Assembly: GCA_958450365.1 (NCBI GenBank)
Contig: CAUEEP010000728.1
Coordinates: forward strand, 1,829,001-1,893,000
Length of the DNA: 64,000 nt
From: Mesorhabditis belari
Taxonomy: Eukaryota; Nematoda; Chromadorea; Rhabditida; Rhabditidae
Direction of reading: 5' to 3'
In this document: positions 1 to 10,629 of the stretch, one piece after another
Position numbering within the stretch: position 1 is the first letter of the stretch
How the letters are laid out: every line of letters begins with the position of its first letter
Made by a program: the position numbers and the translations under genes
The notes under the pieces: model-generated
What the model was told of the DNA's origin: nothing
Database searches by the model: none
What the model saw: the letters and a program-made list of their open reading frames with translations, nothing else

Positions 1-27
1 ATAAAGTAATAAAAATCTAGAAAGAAA

Positions 28-300
28 CTACCGTAAATACTGTAATAGTACCCCACCGCCATAATAACGGTGTGGAGTGTTGCGTAGTCTAGCTTCGAAC
101 GAGTTTTTCTCGACACTGGTTTATGCTACAATGTGCGCTTAGGTATCAAAAAATAGCTGAAATTCAGGGCTATTTTTTGATATCAAAGACGTATTTTTTG
201 AAAGTACGAGCGCTTTGCAAAAAAATAAAATACTAAAAAACTTTTGCGACTACGCGACTGTACGAGGGGCGGTGGGGTACTATTACAGTTTTTACGGTAG
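28..300. mobile_element. TA-flanked MITE, family A, copy 1
   Basis: The ends are inverted copies of CCGTAAATACTGTAATAG and lie next to TA on both sides, as expected for a non-autonomous Tc1/mariner-type element. Near-identical copies are at 20596-20866 and 23054-23326. No transposase is encoded. The interior is mostly not self-complementary, so this is a terminal-inverted-repeat MITE and not a full hairpin. Confidence 0.75.
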
Positions 301-452
301 TTTATCTTTGAATCTTCACCAAATTATCGACTACGCGACTGTACGCGCATTGTAGCATAAAGCGGTGTCGAGAAAAACTCGTTCAAAGCTAGACTACGCA
401 ACACTCCCATCGTCATGATGGGAGTGGGGTACTATTACAGTATTTACGGTAG
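301..452. mobile_element. rearranged partial family A element
   Basis: The right part is an inverted copy of the left part of the element at 28-300: the TCGAGAAAAACTCGTTC segment reappears in opposite orientation. It ends with the same terminus and TA. The first 45 bases (TTTATCTTTGAATC onward) recur at about 59141-59190, so that junction is part of a wider repeat. Confidence 0.6.
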
Positions 453-1135
453 CTTACTAGTAAATAAATTCTACTAGATAAGAGTCGTATTCGATTTAAT
501 CTAAGCAAACTATTTCAGATCAAAGAACTTTCAATTCCCGTCTTCTCTTCAGAAATCGTTTCTAAAAGAAAAGCCGATTCGATATTTTTCTTGATAAAAC
601 TCAAAGGATTTCTCGAAAGAGAAAAATAAAAAAAATAAAATCGAATCAACACTGTGTGATAAGAAGAGATGGAAAAACGAGGGGGGAAAAAGAATTCTTT
701 GCATAAAATCCTCGCTCCAATGGCCTGATATTGCCTGATGACACCTCGAAATTGATCTTTAGAGTCATTTTTTGGGTATTCGAAGAGATGCCTTGGGAAA
801 CTAGACTGAAATTTCGAAGAGATTTCAACTCCAAGTTTGCGCATTGATTTTCGGATTTTTGTTTATCGATCTTTGAATCTAAAATGACAAATCTGTCAAC
901 AATTCATTGGATTTTCTGTTCAAGGAATTTTCATTGGACAAATCTGTCAGCTGTTCATTTTGGTGGCTTTTGTTGCCTTCATATAGTTCTGTACTTTTGC
1001 AGGAAAAAAAAACACTTTTTGCAAGTAAGCCTGAATCTTTAGTACTCAAGAGAATTTAGAGCTACTTTTGGGTTTAGGGGAAACTTTGACAAGTTTTAAG
1101 CTCATAACTCAGCTTTTCAGCATGAGTTAAGCCGA
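453..1135. other. AT-rich stretch, no gene seen
   Basis: Open frames on the minus strand here are low in complexity and have no splice context or recognisable domain. I see no RNA gene or clear regulatory site. Confidence 0.4.
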
Positions 1136-1272
1136 TTTTAAAGGCAAAGTCAAAGGCAAAATCAAAGCCAAAGTCAAAGTCAAAGTCAAAGGCAAAGTCA
1201 AAGCCAAAATCAAAGGCAAAATCAAAGGCAAAGTCAAAGCCAAAGTCAAAGGCAAAGTCAAAACCAAAGTCA
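1136..1272. repeat. 12-bp tandem repeat (AAAGTCAAAGNC type)
   Basis: About eleven imperfect copies of a six to twelve base unit alternate AAAGTC, AAAGGC and AAAGCC. Confidence 0.85.
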
Positions 1273-2600
1273 GAGTTAGCTCAACGATGAAACGATCAAA
1301 CTAGAATCACAAATTTAGTGCATTTATCTAAAAGTTAACATCAAAAATATCAAAAACCCAAATGGAAAAGTCCGATGATTTGCGGGATTACCGGTTTTCG
1401 ATTGGAGTTGACAAAATTTGAGAGTGAAATTGGGAGAGAAAGAGAGAGAGAGAGAATGAGAGAATGAGAGAAGAGAGCCGAGAATTGACCCCCCAACTAC
1501 AACTGATCATTTTTGGGACAAAGAGAATAGAAAAGGAATTGAAAATCTTTCTCTCTCTGAAAATCTCTAGATTTCAAGCGAGATTTTTTTTAGAGAAAAG
1601 TTCGAAAATTCTTTCTCTCACTCTCGCATTCGCCTGGAGAACTGAGAGAACTGGTTTTGTTCGGGATTGGGTAAAATTATCACGAGGAATCGCTCTCTTT
1701 ACACCGATTTTGGGAAACATTTTTGAAAGAAAAGAGTTTTCAAAAAAAAAAAAAAAACTAACAGATGATCAAGAGATTTTCGAGTTGAACAATAAAATTT
1801 TGAAGAAAAGTTCGAGTCCTGGAACGGCTACAGGCGATAACAATAAGCATTGTTTATAGGGATGGGATGAACTCAAAAATTTACAAGTTATTTAGTTTTG
1901 TAAATTGAGAAATTTGAATTAAAGTTGAATAGATTCTCTAAAAGAAGCAGTGAAGTTCAGTGCACAAGTAGTCGTGTAACTAAAGATGTAAGATAGCTTA
2001 GACTTTGCGCTCCAAAGAAATGCACGCTTTCTGGCAGAATTTAGAAGAATTTAGAAGAATAAGAAGAGAATTTAGTGCACCAGAGTGCTCGCATTTCCCC
2101 AAAAATGAACAAAACGCTTGGATGACGTAAAAATGACACAAATCATCTAGTAGATTGTCATCATTTTCTGATTCAACTGGTCAACCATTGAGAGCTTGGG
2201 AAAACAATTTGGTTCAAAAATTGATTCAAAAAATACTAGGATTGTTGAGGAAAAGATACAAAATATAGAAATATTAGTAAAAAAAGAGAGGTAACTAAAG
2301 ATAAATAGTGAAAGGTTTTCGATTTCGGAGTGAAGAAACCGGTCTTGTGTCTTGAGGAAATTTGTGTACCTCTGCCCTTCACAGCTGGCACCAGAAATTC
2401 AAAAGGTGAGTAAAAGAGGGAAAGTTTGAGGAAGAAAATGAGAAGAAAGTGTGGTAAATTGTGAAATACCGGTTTTTTTTTTCTTGATTGTGTAGGGTAA
2501 CTGCCTTGATTCCAGACCTTTGTAAAAGATAGAAAAATTCCAAATCAACCCTAACTCCACTCTCGTTTTCTTGGCTTTCTGGGAAGATCATTTAAGAAAA

Positions 2601-2858
2601 TTTGTCTATTGTCTTGTGGTGAAGAGTTTGAAAATGAAAGGAAAGTCAATATTCTGGTTGTAAGTATTTCAAAAACAACCACAAGCAAGGAAAGCACTGG
2701 TTGACGGGAGCGTGATGGGTATTGTCTTGGTATTGTCTTGTGGTGAACAGTTTGATAACCAAAGAAAAGTAGATATTGTTGTTGTATTTCAAAAAAAATC
2801 ACAGTCACAAAGCAAGGAAAGCACTGGTTGACGAGAACGTGATGGGTATTGAATGGGT
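2601..2858. repeat. two tandem copies of a ~125-bp unit
   Basis: Both copies share TATTGTCTTGTGGTGAA near the start and GCAAGGAAAGCACTGGTTGA near the end. They have diverged by substitutions and small indels. No gene is evident. Confidence 0.75.
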
Positions 2859-3185
2859 ATTGAATGGGTGTTCGGGGGGAGACAGTCCTTGATCTAACCC
2901 ACCCAGTCTCCCTCTCGATAGATTGGAGGTCGATCCGCACGCACCCATCAACAACAACAAGAAAAGACAGCCTTCGGGAGGGGGGATTCAAAGTGAAAAG
3001 AAGGTGCTGACCTTGGGACCCCGGTACCGACGGTCACCGGAAGATACGGTACAGCGGTGTCGAGAAAAAAAGGGAACGAAAAAGGGAACGGGAACCGGTT
3101 TCGCGTGTATGTCTCGTGTCTCGCAAAGTGTGTGGCGATTTTCGGGTAAAGATTTCCCTTTTCCCATACCAATTAACCAGCATTT

Positions 3186-3504
3186 TGGGGATCATTCAGA
3201 GGCATAAATAAATTCAGATAAATTTCCGACCACGGGAAAGCTGGTGGGGGAAAAGATTAATGAGAAAAAGTGGATAGATATTTCAAATAAAGCTTTGACT
3301 AACAAGGCCAACAATTGTTTAGACTTTCTAACTCTAATATCTAAAATGGGGATCATTCAAAGGCATAAACAAATTCAGATAAATTCAGATAAATTTCCGA
3401 TCTCGGGAAAGCTAGTGGGAGAAAAAGATCAGTGAGAAAAAGTGGATAGAGATTTCAAATAAAGCTTTGACTAACAAGGCCAACAACTTTTGAAACTTTC
3501 TAAC
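3186..3504. repeat. direct duplication of ~145 bp
   Basis: The segment starting GGGGATCATTCA and running through AATAAAGCTTTGACTAACAA occurs twice, at about 3186-3331 and 3348-3504. The second copy carries an extra TTCAGATAAA. Confidence 0.8.
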
Positions 3505-3959
3505 AGTTTCTAACGCTAATATCCAAATCAAAAGCTTGAGTTCAAATAGGTTCTCTTTCTTTTTTTTCAGAAAATGCCCGTATATGCAAGGGATTTGCAT
3601 AGAATTTGCATATAAAATTCTCATCTTTCGGCTGACCTTTCTTTAAGGGGAAAAGAGAGCTCAATTGGCATAATCCGCTGGGAAAATGAATGATGAAAAA
3701 TGAAAAAAAAAAAATGAACATCAACAGAGAAACAAATTTTTAAGGTAAATAGGAGATTTTGAAATGATAAAGAACTGATATTCTTTGAGTTTTCAGAGTT
3801 TTCAGAGTACTTTATTCTCTTCAATAACTAGAAATGATCATTTTTTTTTTTCTTTTAAACCTATCTTTCAAGAGCTTTATTTTTTTGATGTCGTATATCC
3901 TATTTCAAATCGCTTACAATTAGAAAATTGAGAGTTTGCGATTCTGAAGATGAAGAAGG

Positions 3960-4155
3960 AAAGATGAAGAATTGTCCTAGAGATTTCATAGCGCTACAAC
4001 TTTACCTAAGCTGACAATGAAAACCCTGCAGAATGAAATGAAAACCTAAGCTCAGTGATGACTTTAGAGATTCTGAAAAGGTGAAGGATTGTCCTAGAGC
4101 TTTCATAGCGCTACAAATTTACCCAAGCTGACAATGAAAACCCTTCAGAATTTCA
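3960..4155. repeat. direct duplication of ~68 bp
   Basis: Copies at about 3967-4034 and 4085-4152 share TCATAGCGCTACAA and AAGCTGACAATGAAAACCC. I see no coding or RNA function in 3505-4741. Confidence 0.75.
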
Positions 4156-4741
4156 AGCTCAGTGATGACCCAAAGAATGTTAAAACTCTTGCCTCTGAAT
4201 CGATTCAATTTCACGGTTCACCAAGCCCAGCGATGGAGAGAGTTTTCCCGGCGATTCTTGCTCGTCAATCGGGTATTATTTTTTCGAGATCAACCTTTTG
4301 AGCTGACTGGCGGAGAGAAATGTTGAAAAAGAACCGGTTTTCAGATTTGGGATGAAGAGGGGAGAAGGATTGGGGGAGAGAATGGCATACATCGAGCACA
4401 TCAACACATCAACACAGCCTCTATTTGGTTTAGGGTTTGTAGGGTCAAATTGGAACCGATTCTCGTGGCTTTTATTTGTCTGAAATTTTGCAACTATAAC
4501 AATTTTGTATAAAAAAAAAAGCTTTACTGATGAGGGGAAAATCGTTTCAAAATCAAAATAGGGAATCGCGTTTAAAAGGCAGAAAAACAAAAGCGAATTC
4601 AGAACTGTCAAAGGGCAAAAGTTTTCGCAAAATGCAAAAGCAAAATGAACTTTTTAAACAGCATTAAATGCTTTCTTATCTTCAGAAAATACTTCAAAAT
4701 TACTTTTGATTATATTTTGTAATTTGATCTCTAATTTTAAG

Positions 4742-4811
4742 AATCTAGCTTTTCAAAGTTGCTTACAAGGGAAGAAGGTTCCCTGGTAAGCAACTTTGAA
4801 AAGCTAGATTC
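4742..4811. repeat. near-perfect hairpin
   Basis: AATCTAGCTTTTCAAAGTTG is followed after a short loop by its inverse, giving a stem of about 30 bp. Confidence 0.8.
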
Positions 4812-4957
4812 TTTCCCAAGTTACCCGCGAGTTACAAAATGAGATTTGCCGATTAAAATAGCCGTTTGCGGTTTTTGCTGATTAGCGGTTTTTGCCGATT
4901 AGCGGTTTTTGAAAACAGTTTCTGAATTTCCAGGCCTTTCTTTTGGCACCTACACTA

Positions 4958-5178
4958 CTGGACAATGAAATATCATATTTGAAAAAAGATCGTCACTTTC
5001 GCGCGTCTGTAAGTTCCTTGTCTTTACCGTCTTTCTAAATATTAATATTACCATTGTGTAGCCCTTGAAAAAAGCTTTCAGAAAATGTATAACACTAATA
5101 GTTTAAACTCAAAGACAAGGGAGTTACAGACGCGCGAAAGTGACGATCGTTTTTCAAATATCATATTTCATTGTCCAG
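4958..5178. mobile_element. TA-flanked fold-back MITE, family G
   Basis: Termini CTGGACAATGAAATATCATA are inverted at the other end and bordered by TA at 4956-4957 and 5179-5180. Inverted arms of about 70 bp include the GTCACTTTCGCGCGTCTGTA segment. No coding capacity. Confidence 0.75.
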
Positions 5179-5179
5179 T

Positions 5180-5288
5180 AACTTGGGAAGGTTAACTTGT
5201 TACCAGGTAACTTGGGAAGGTTAACTTGTTACCAGGTAACTTGGGAAGGTTAACTTGTTACCAGGTAACTTGGGAAGGTTAACTTGTT
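5180..5288. repeat. 29-bp minisatellite, about 4 copies
   Basis: The unit begins AACTTGGGAAGGTTAACTTG and is nearly identical in each copy. It abuts the right TA of the family G element, so the array may have grown from that junction. Between 5289 and 7141 I see only low-complexity DNA and an imperfect inverted repeat at 5374-5463. Confidence 0.85.
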
Positions 5289-7141
5289 AGCTTGGAGTTC
5301 TTGAGTTTTAGATTATGTGAGTTTTGCCTAATCATTTGGATCATTGAGTTAATCATTTGGATTCAAGCGTGGTAACACTTTTAAACCATCACATCCTCTA
5401 GAAATCTGATTCCAATTTGAGCCCGCAAAGTGGCACCAATTTCTAGAAGATATGATGGTTTAAATTTTAAATTTTAATCTTTAGCCATACATTTGAACGA
5501 GGTTGTTTCTCTGATTTTAGTCTCTGATTTTGGTCTCTGATTATCCTAGTCGATTATCCTAGGTCTCCGATTATCCGATTACCCTAGTCTCCCTATTATC
5601 AAGCGATCAAAGACACGCATTGAATAATCCCAACAAACAGAAGACAAAAGTGAGTTAATATTGACTCATCGCCGCGTCTAAACACTATCATTGTCTTCCA
5701 ACTTTGTTTCTTTTCTCCTGTCTTCTTTCTTTCTTTTCTCCGGCATTTTGGTACATATAGACTTGCCCTAAAGGACAAACAAATGAAGAGAGATCAAGAC
5801 TGACTTCAAGTGCGGTATGGGGATAGTCTACACTGTACGAATGCTAAAAACTAGTAATAAAACTGATAGAGTATTGCAATAAAGTAAACAAAAATTACAC
5901 AATAAAATAAATGAAAAAAAAAACCCAAAATCCTAAATCAATCGATAGAAATATTAGCTAATAAAAACTTGAACTTTTATAGAATAAAAAAAATAATTTC
6001 CCATTTCTTAATCTATCTATTTACAAGCTCTTTTTCTTTCCAGTAAGCTTACAAATTAGATCTAATTACAAAAAATCCACTTCAGATAAAAGTGAAAAGA
6101 AAATCTCTGTTTGAGTAAAATTTAGATGATTTGAACCGTCAAACAGATTCCCCCGTAAAGAAGAAAATCATCGTATCCTTGAAACTTTTCCATCTTCTTT
6201 TCCATCTTCTTTTCAATTTCTATTTACCCTTTCATTTTTGAGTTTAAGAGAATCTCTGATGATAGATGAAGTGCGCGGGAAAGTTTAAGGCAAGGGATTC
6301 ACTGATAAATTCGATTTTTAATTTGAATATGTTGTAGCTGAGATTTTTTGCTTGAAACTCTTGCTTTTGCTTGAAAGCTTTAAACCGAAATCAATTTCCC
6401 GAGTAATCAAATTTCTTTGCTTTTCCGTTTGCTTTGCTTATCTCCAAAAATCTTATCTAATATCTAAAAACGAATTGAAAGAATGAAGCATTTAATGAAG
6501 GAATGAAGCTCGTCATTTATGTCAAATCCAGAATCGCTTAAATCGCTTAAAGCAATCGTTCCAAGTGTGACAAAAAAAGGGATTAGAAAAGAAAAGAAAA
6601 GAAAAGAAAAGAAAAGAAAAGAAAAAAGAGAATCGAAGAGTCTTGTCTGCCATTCTTTTTTTTCACAAAAAACGATGAACCTTTTAGAAATCGAAAATCG
6701 AAAAAAAAAGACTGTTGGAACAGGCTTTTTAAACATCCTTCTCTTTGCCAGATCTCTTGACCAGAATATCGAAATTTTGTAGAACAGAAATGGGGGATTA
6801 GGTTGCAAATCGTAATGGGAAGAAGCAGTGTGGCATTGCACTTAAATGGCAGAACATCAATTGGGTATTGGAAACGAGAGAGGGCAATGCACAGAGAGTC
6901 GAATAGGAATTCGATGGGAAATTCGAACAGGGGATATTCGGTGAAAGGATGGATTTTGCTCATTGATAAGAAAACGAAAAACGATTAGATCCCCCATTGT
7001 TGATACATTGTTGATAAAGTAAAGTAAAGACCTTAAAAAAAGCTGACTGGTATTTTTAACCTAGCTGAATGCTAGAGTTTTTTTTTAAAACTTTCTTTCT
7101 TGTTATTCTTTGTCAAATTTGAAATTGGTTTGATGAGTTGG

Positions 7142-7460
7142 TAAGATCGCTTTTGTAGGCCCCCAGCTGGTGTTTGGATGTTTGAAATTGGTTTGATGAG
7201 TTCTAACACTAGATTCTTCTCAGCTTTGAGCTTGTTGGTTGTTTTCTGGATTGCAGATTGACAAAGTTTGGTTTGATGAGTTCTAACATTAGATTCTTGT
7301 CAGCTTTGAGCTTGTTAGTTGTTTTCTGGATTGCACTTTGTCAATCTGCAATCCAGAAAACAACCAACAAGCTTAAAGCTGACAAGAATCTAGTGTCAGA
7401 ACTCATCAAACCAATTTCAAACATCCAAACACCAGCTGGAGGCCTGCAAAAGCGATCTTA
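7142..7460. mobile_element. fold-back element with internal duplication
   Basis: Ends TAAGATCGCTTTTG and its inverse are at the borders. A segment with GTTTGATGAGTTCTAACA occurs twice in the left half and once, inverted, in the right half, so the arms are unequal. No transposase is visible. Confidence 0.7.
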
Positions 7461-8089
7461 AAGGAAACGAAGAGGGAAAAGCCGTTTTCCAGAAAGGAGA
7501 AGATAGTACCCTTGTAGCTGAATGTTATCGGTGAAAAGGAGAGGAGGGGAAGGAGTGAAATCACCGGTTCTCTCCTCATCCATTCATCCATTCATCTCCC
7601 TTCAGCACTGCCATCGAGCCTAGATGCCAAAAAAACTGGGTGAGGATGAGGAAAAAAAAAAGAAGAAAAGGAAAGAAAAAAACTGGATTCATTCCTTGAA
7701 TATCATTAATTTTTAAGGTGGAACTGGTCCTCTTGTGATTGGAAGGATGGAAAGCTATGGAAATTTAGTGATCTGAAGAAGTTGGATAAGTTGGATAAGC
7801 TTTTCCTGTAGATGCCAAAAAAAATGGATGAGGATGATGAAAAACGAGCTATAGAGCTCTTAAGCCCAGCTAGGATTCTAGGAAATCTATTGAAGAACAA
7901 TGACAGAATGAAGAGCTTTGAAAGGTAACTTTCATTCGGAATTCATTTTTAGGCATCTTTGAGATAAAAGATTGCTCATTTGTTTCATAAGAATTTCTCG
8001 ATTCACTTTAGAAGTCAGGTTTTAAGTTCTGAAAGCTTTGCAAATATTAAAGCTTTTAGAAACAAGACAAGTTTCAATCAATCATAATG

Positions 8090-8325
8090 ATCAAGCAAGA
8101 AAGCAAGGAAGCAAGAAAGTAAGAAAGCAAGAAAGCAAGGAAGCAAGGAAGGAAGAAAGCAAGAAAGCAAGGAAGCAAGAAAGCAAGAAAGCAAGAAAGC
8201 AAGGAAAGCAAGGAAGCAAGAAAGCAAGGAAGCAAGAAAGCAAGGAAGCAAGAAAGCAAGGAAGCAAGGAAGCAAGGAAAGCAAGGAAGCAAGAAAGCAA
8301 GAAAGCAAGAAAGCAAGAAAGAAAA
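8090..8325. repeat. AAGCAAGGAAGCAAGAA purine-rich array
   Basis: About 235 bases of an 8-base repeat, AAGCAAGA or AAGCAAGG. It opens frames on both strands (Lys/Arg/Gln/Ser one way, Cys/Phe/Leu the other) that are artefacts of the repeat. Confidence 0.9.
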
Positions 8326-8679
8326 TCATCATCAAGAATTAAAGTTACAGAACAATCATTTGCCGATACTTTTGAAGCATAGATGCTAAATTGAGAAATC
8401 AAAGAGTAATTGTTTAAGCAAAAAAAAGACAAAAGAAGATTTACAAGCACAAGAATTGAAAGAAATTAAGGATCAAGACAAACAAAATAACACCAGGCAT
8501 GAATTGCTGTATGGGGAGAGCGTGGGAGACTGGAAGTACCCAAAAAAAAAGAAGACGATAAAGGAAACGGAGAAAAAAAGGAAAACAAGAAAAAAAAAGC
8601 TGACAAAGAAGAAAAATCCATGAAGGAAAACTGGCCCTTTTCGAAAAGGAAAAGAGAGAGCCTCAGGGTTTTTGTGCAG

Positions 8680-8752
8680 CCTCTTCTCTTCTCTTCTCTT
8701 CTCTTCTCTCTCTTCTCTTCTCTTCTCTTCTCTTCTCTTCTCTTCTTTCCCT
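8680..8752. repeat. (CTTCT)n pyrimidine microsatellite
   Basis: Runs of CTTCTCTT. A comparable purine tract is at 9540-9602. Neither lies in a gene I can support. Confidence 0.85.
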
Positions 8753-9863
8753 CTCTTTTTCTCATTTCTAGTTTTCCCCCGAAATCTTTCCTTTTCCACA
8801 ATCCAGTCTTGGCTGCCCGTTGGCTCTCTTGAGAAAAAAAGAAAAGAAACAGTCAGGAAATCCCTGTGCTGAAGAAAAAGTCAAAAAAAAAAGAATGGCA
8901 TCCAGTTTTTGGCGCGCCGCCGCGATGAATGGCAGATCGAAGATTTTAATGGGCAAAGTGATCTAGGGGAGTTGCGGAAGATGATTTTTGAATTGTTTTC
9001 AGAAAAGGACAGTAATTGATGAGGAACTGGGCTTAATGCCGGGTCGAATGTTGGATAGAATGTGCAATTAGAGTCTTTTCTAGATGTCGAATCTTTTTGT
9101 CATCATGATGCTTACCCACTAGTCAAGCTTGCTAGAGAAAGCTCTCTCCAACTACAAGCGTGGGGTTTTTCTTATATTGTAAGAGATTATGAAGGCTTGA
9201 AAATCTCGATCAGTAGTTGTGATAGTTGAAAAGCATGAAATTTTACATAAATTGGTTCACAAATTGTTCATAAATTGTAAAATTTCACAAAAGGATAATG
9301 TCATAAAAGTCCTTTGCATAAATTTGACAAGTTGGAAACAAGATTGGAATCAGAACCATAGAGAAAAGTTCAACAAATGTCTAAATTCAAGAAAAATCAA
9401 ATTCGCGTACAAAAATCAGCTCAAAAATCTCGTTAAGAGAAGAAAAATGAGGGGGGAAAAAGAAGGAAAATGGTCACGCTTTTCATCTGCATATGTTGGG
9501 AAGAAGAAGATGTTGAGAAATGAGAAATGAGAAAGATAAAGAAGAAGAAAGAAGAAGAAGAAGAAGAAGGAGGAGAAGAAAGAAGAAGAAGAAGAAAGAT
9601 GAGAGAATGATTGCGGTCGAAAATGGGGGATACAGGGAGACCGGGTTTGTTGGAGGGAGAGGCGGCCAGTTTCCCTCACTCCAGTGCATGGACTGGTCTC
9701 CGCTCTCCTCCGAATGCCTCTAGGCTTCTCCCCAACACACAATAAGACTTCTTCCACCCCCACCTAGTTACCATTCTGGTTTTTCACCATAAAAATAATT
9801 TCTTTTTTGCGTTATCGTCTTCGTCTAAACGAGGAAAATGAATGATAGAGACTAAAGTAATTT

Positions 9864-10150
9864 TGAAATTGTAATCTTAGCCGTTGCCCCTAACTAGAAT
9901 TGATTGAATTTCCCTCAATCAAGAGCAACTTGTTGTTGAAGGACAGTAGTGCCTATTCACTAGGAAAAGATTCGAAAAAATCAAATTCAAAAAATTTTTC
10001 ACTTTTCATCAAATCTAAACAAAATTTCGCAAATTTCATTGTTTACAATGTAACGATTAAGTTTTAATTTTGAAATTGTAATCTTAGCTGTTGCTCCTAA
10101 CTAGAATTGATTGAATTTTCCTCAATCAAGAGCAACTTGTTGTTGAAGGG
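9864..10150. repeat. direct duplication of ~85 bp
   Basis: A unit starting TTTTGAAATTGTAATCTTAG and ending near GCAACTTGTTGTTGAAGG appears at about 9864-9950 and 10068-10149. No gene is seen between 8753 and 10629. Confidence 0.8.
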
Positions 10151-10629
10151 ACAGGTTCACCTCTTCTCTCCCCTCAACAACCCGGTCTTCCACCAATATT
10201 TCTCTTTGATCCTTTTCGAGAACCTGTTCTCCACATTTTTTTCACATCAAAATCAAGCTTCTTTTTCAAGCCACACTTATTAGGATCACTCTTTTTTTGT
10301 TGAAGAAGCTGCCAAATTTTGTCAAGATGTGGATTTACAAAAGAATAGAACTCTGCTGAAATAGAATCACGGTTCTAAGCTTATTGGCACTTGTACTAAT
10401 ATTAAAATAGTACTCAACTGGGTAACTAAACCATCAGATCAATTAGTACTTTTTTACTTTTGTCTCTATGATTTTAGTTAAAGCATTTTATTCGCTTTAA
10501 AGTTTTGAAAAATCACATTTGAGCAAAATCGGGATTTGTGCAGAAATCAAAGTGCAATTTGGAGGTAAAAAGTGTTTGAAATCTATTAGGACTAGTCATT
10601 TAAAGAAAACTTAACGAAAAGAATCTCAT

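Noticed and set aside
1464..1859. 131-codon plus-strand open frame
   Set aside because: Low-complexity, overlaps a GA repeat and a poly-A run, no splice context or domain.
8090..8325. Possible CRISPR-like or satellite regulatory array
   Set aside because: No unique spacers; simple short-period repeat in a eukaryote.
8038..8450. Lys/Arg- and Cys/Phe-rich open frames on both strands
   Set aside because: Products of the AAGCAAGA tandem repeat.
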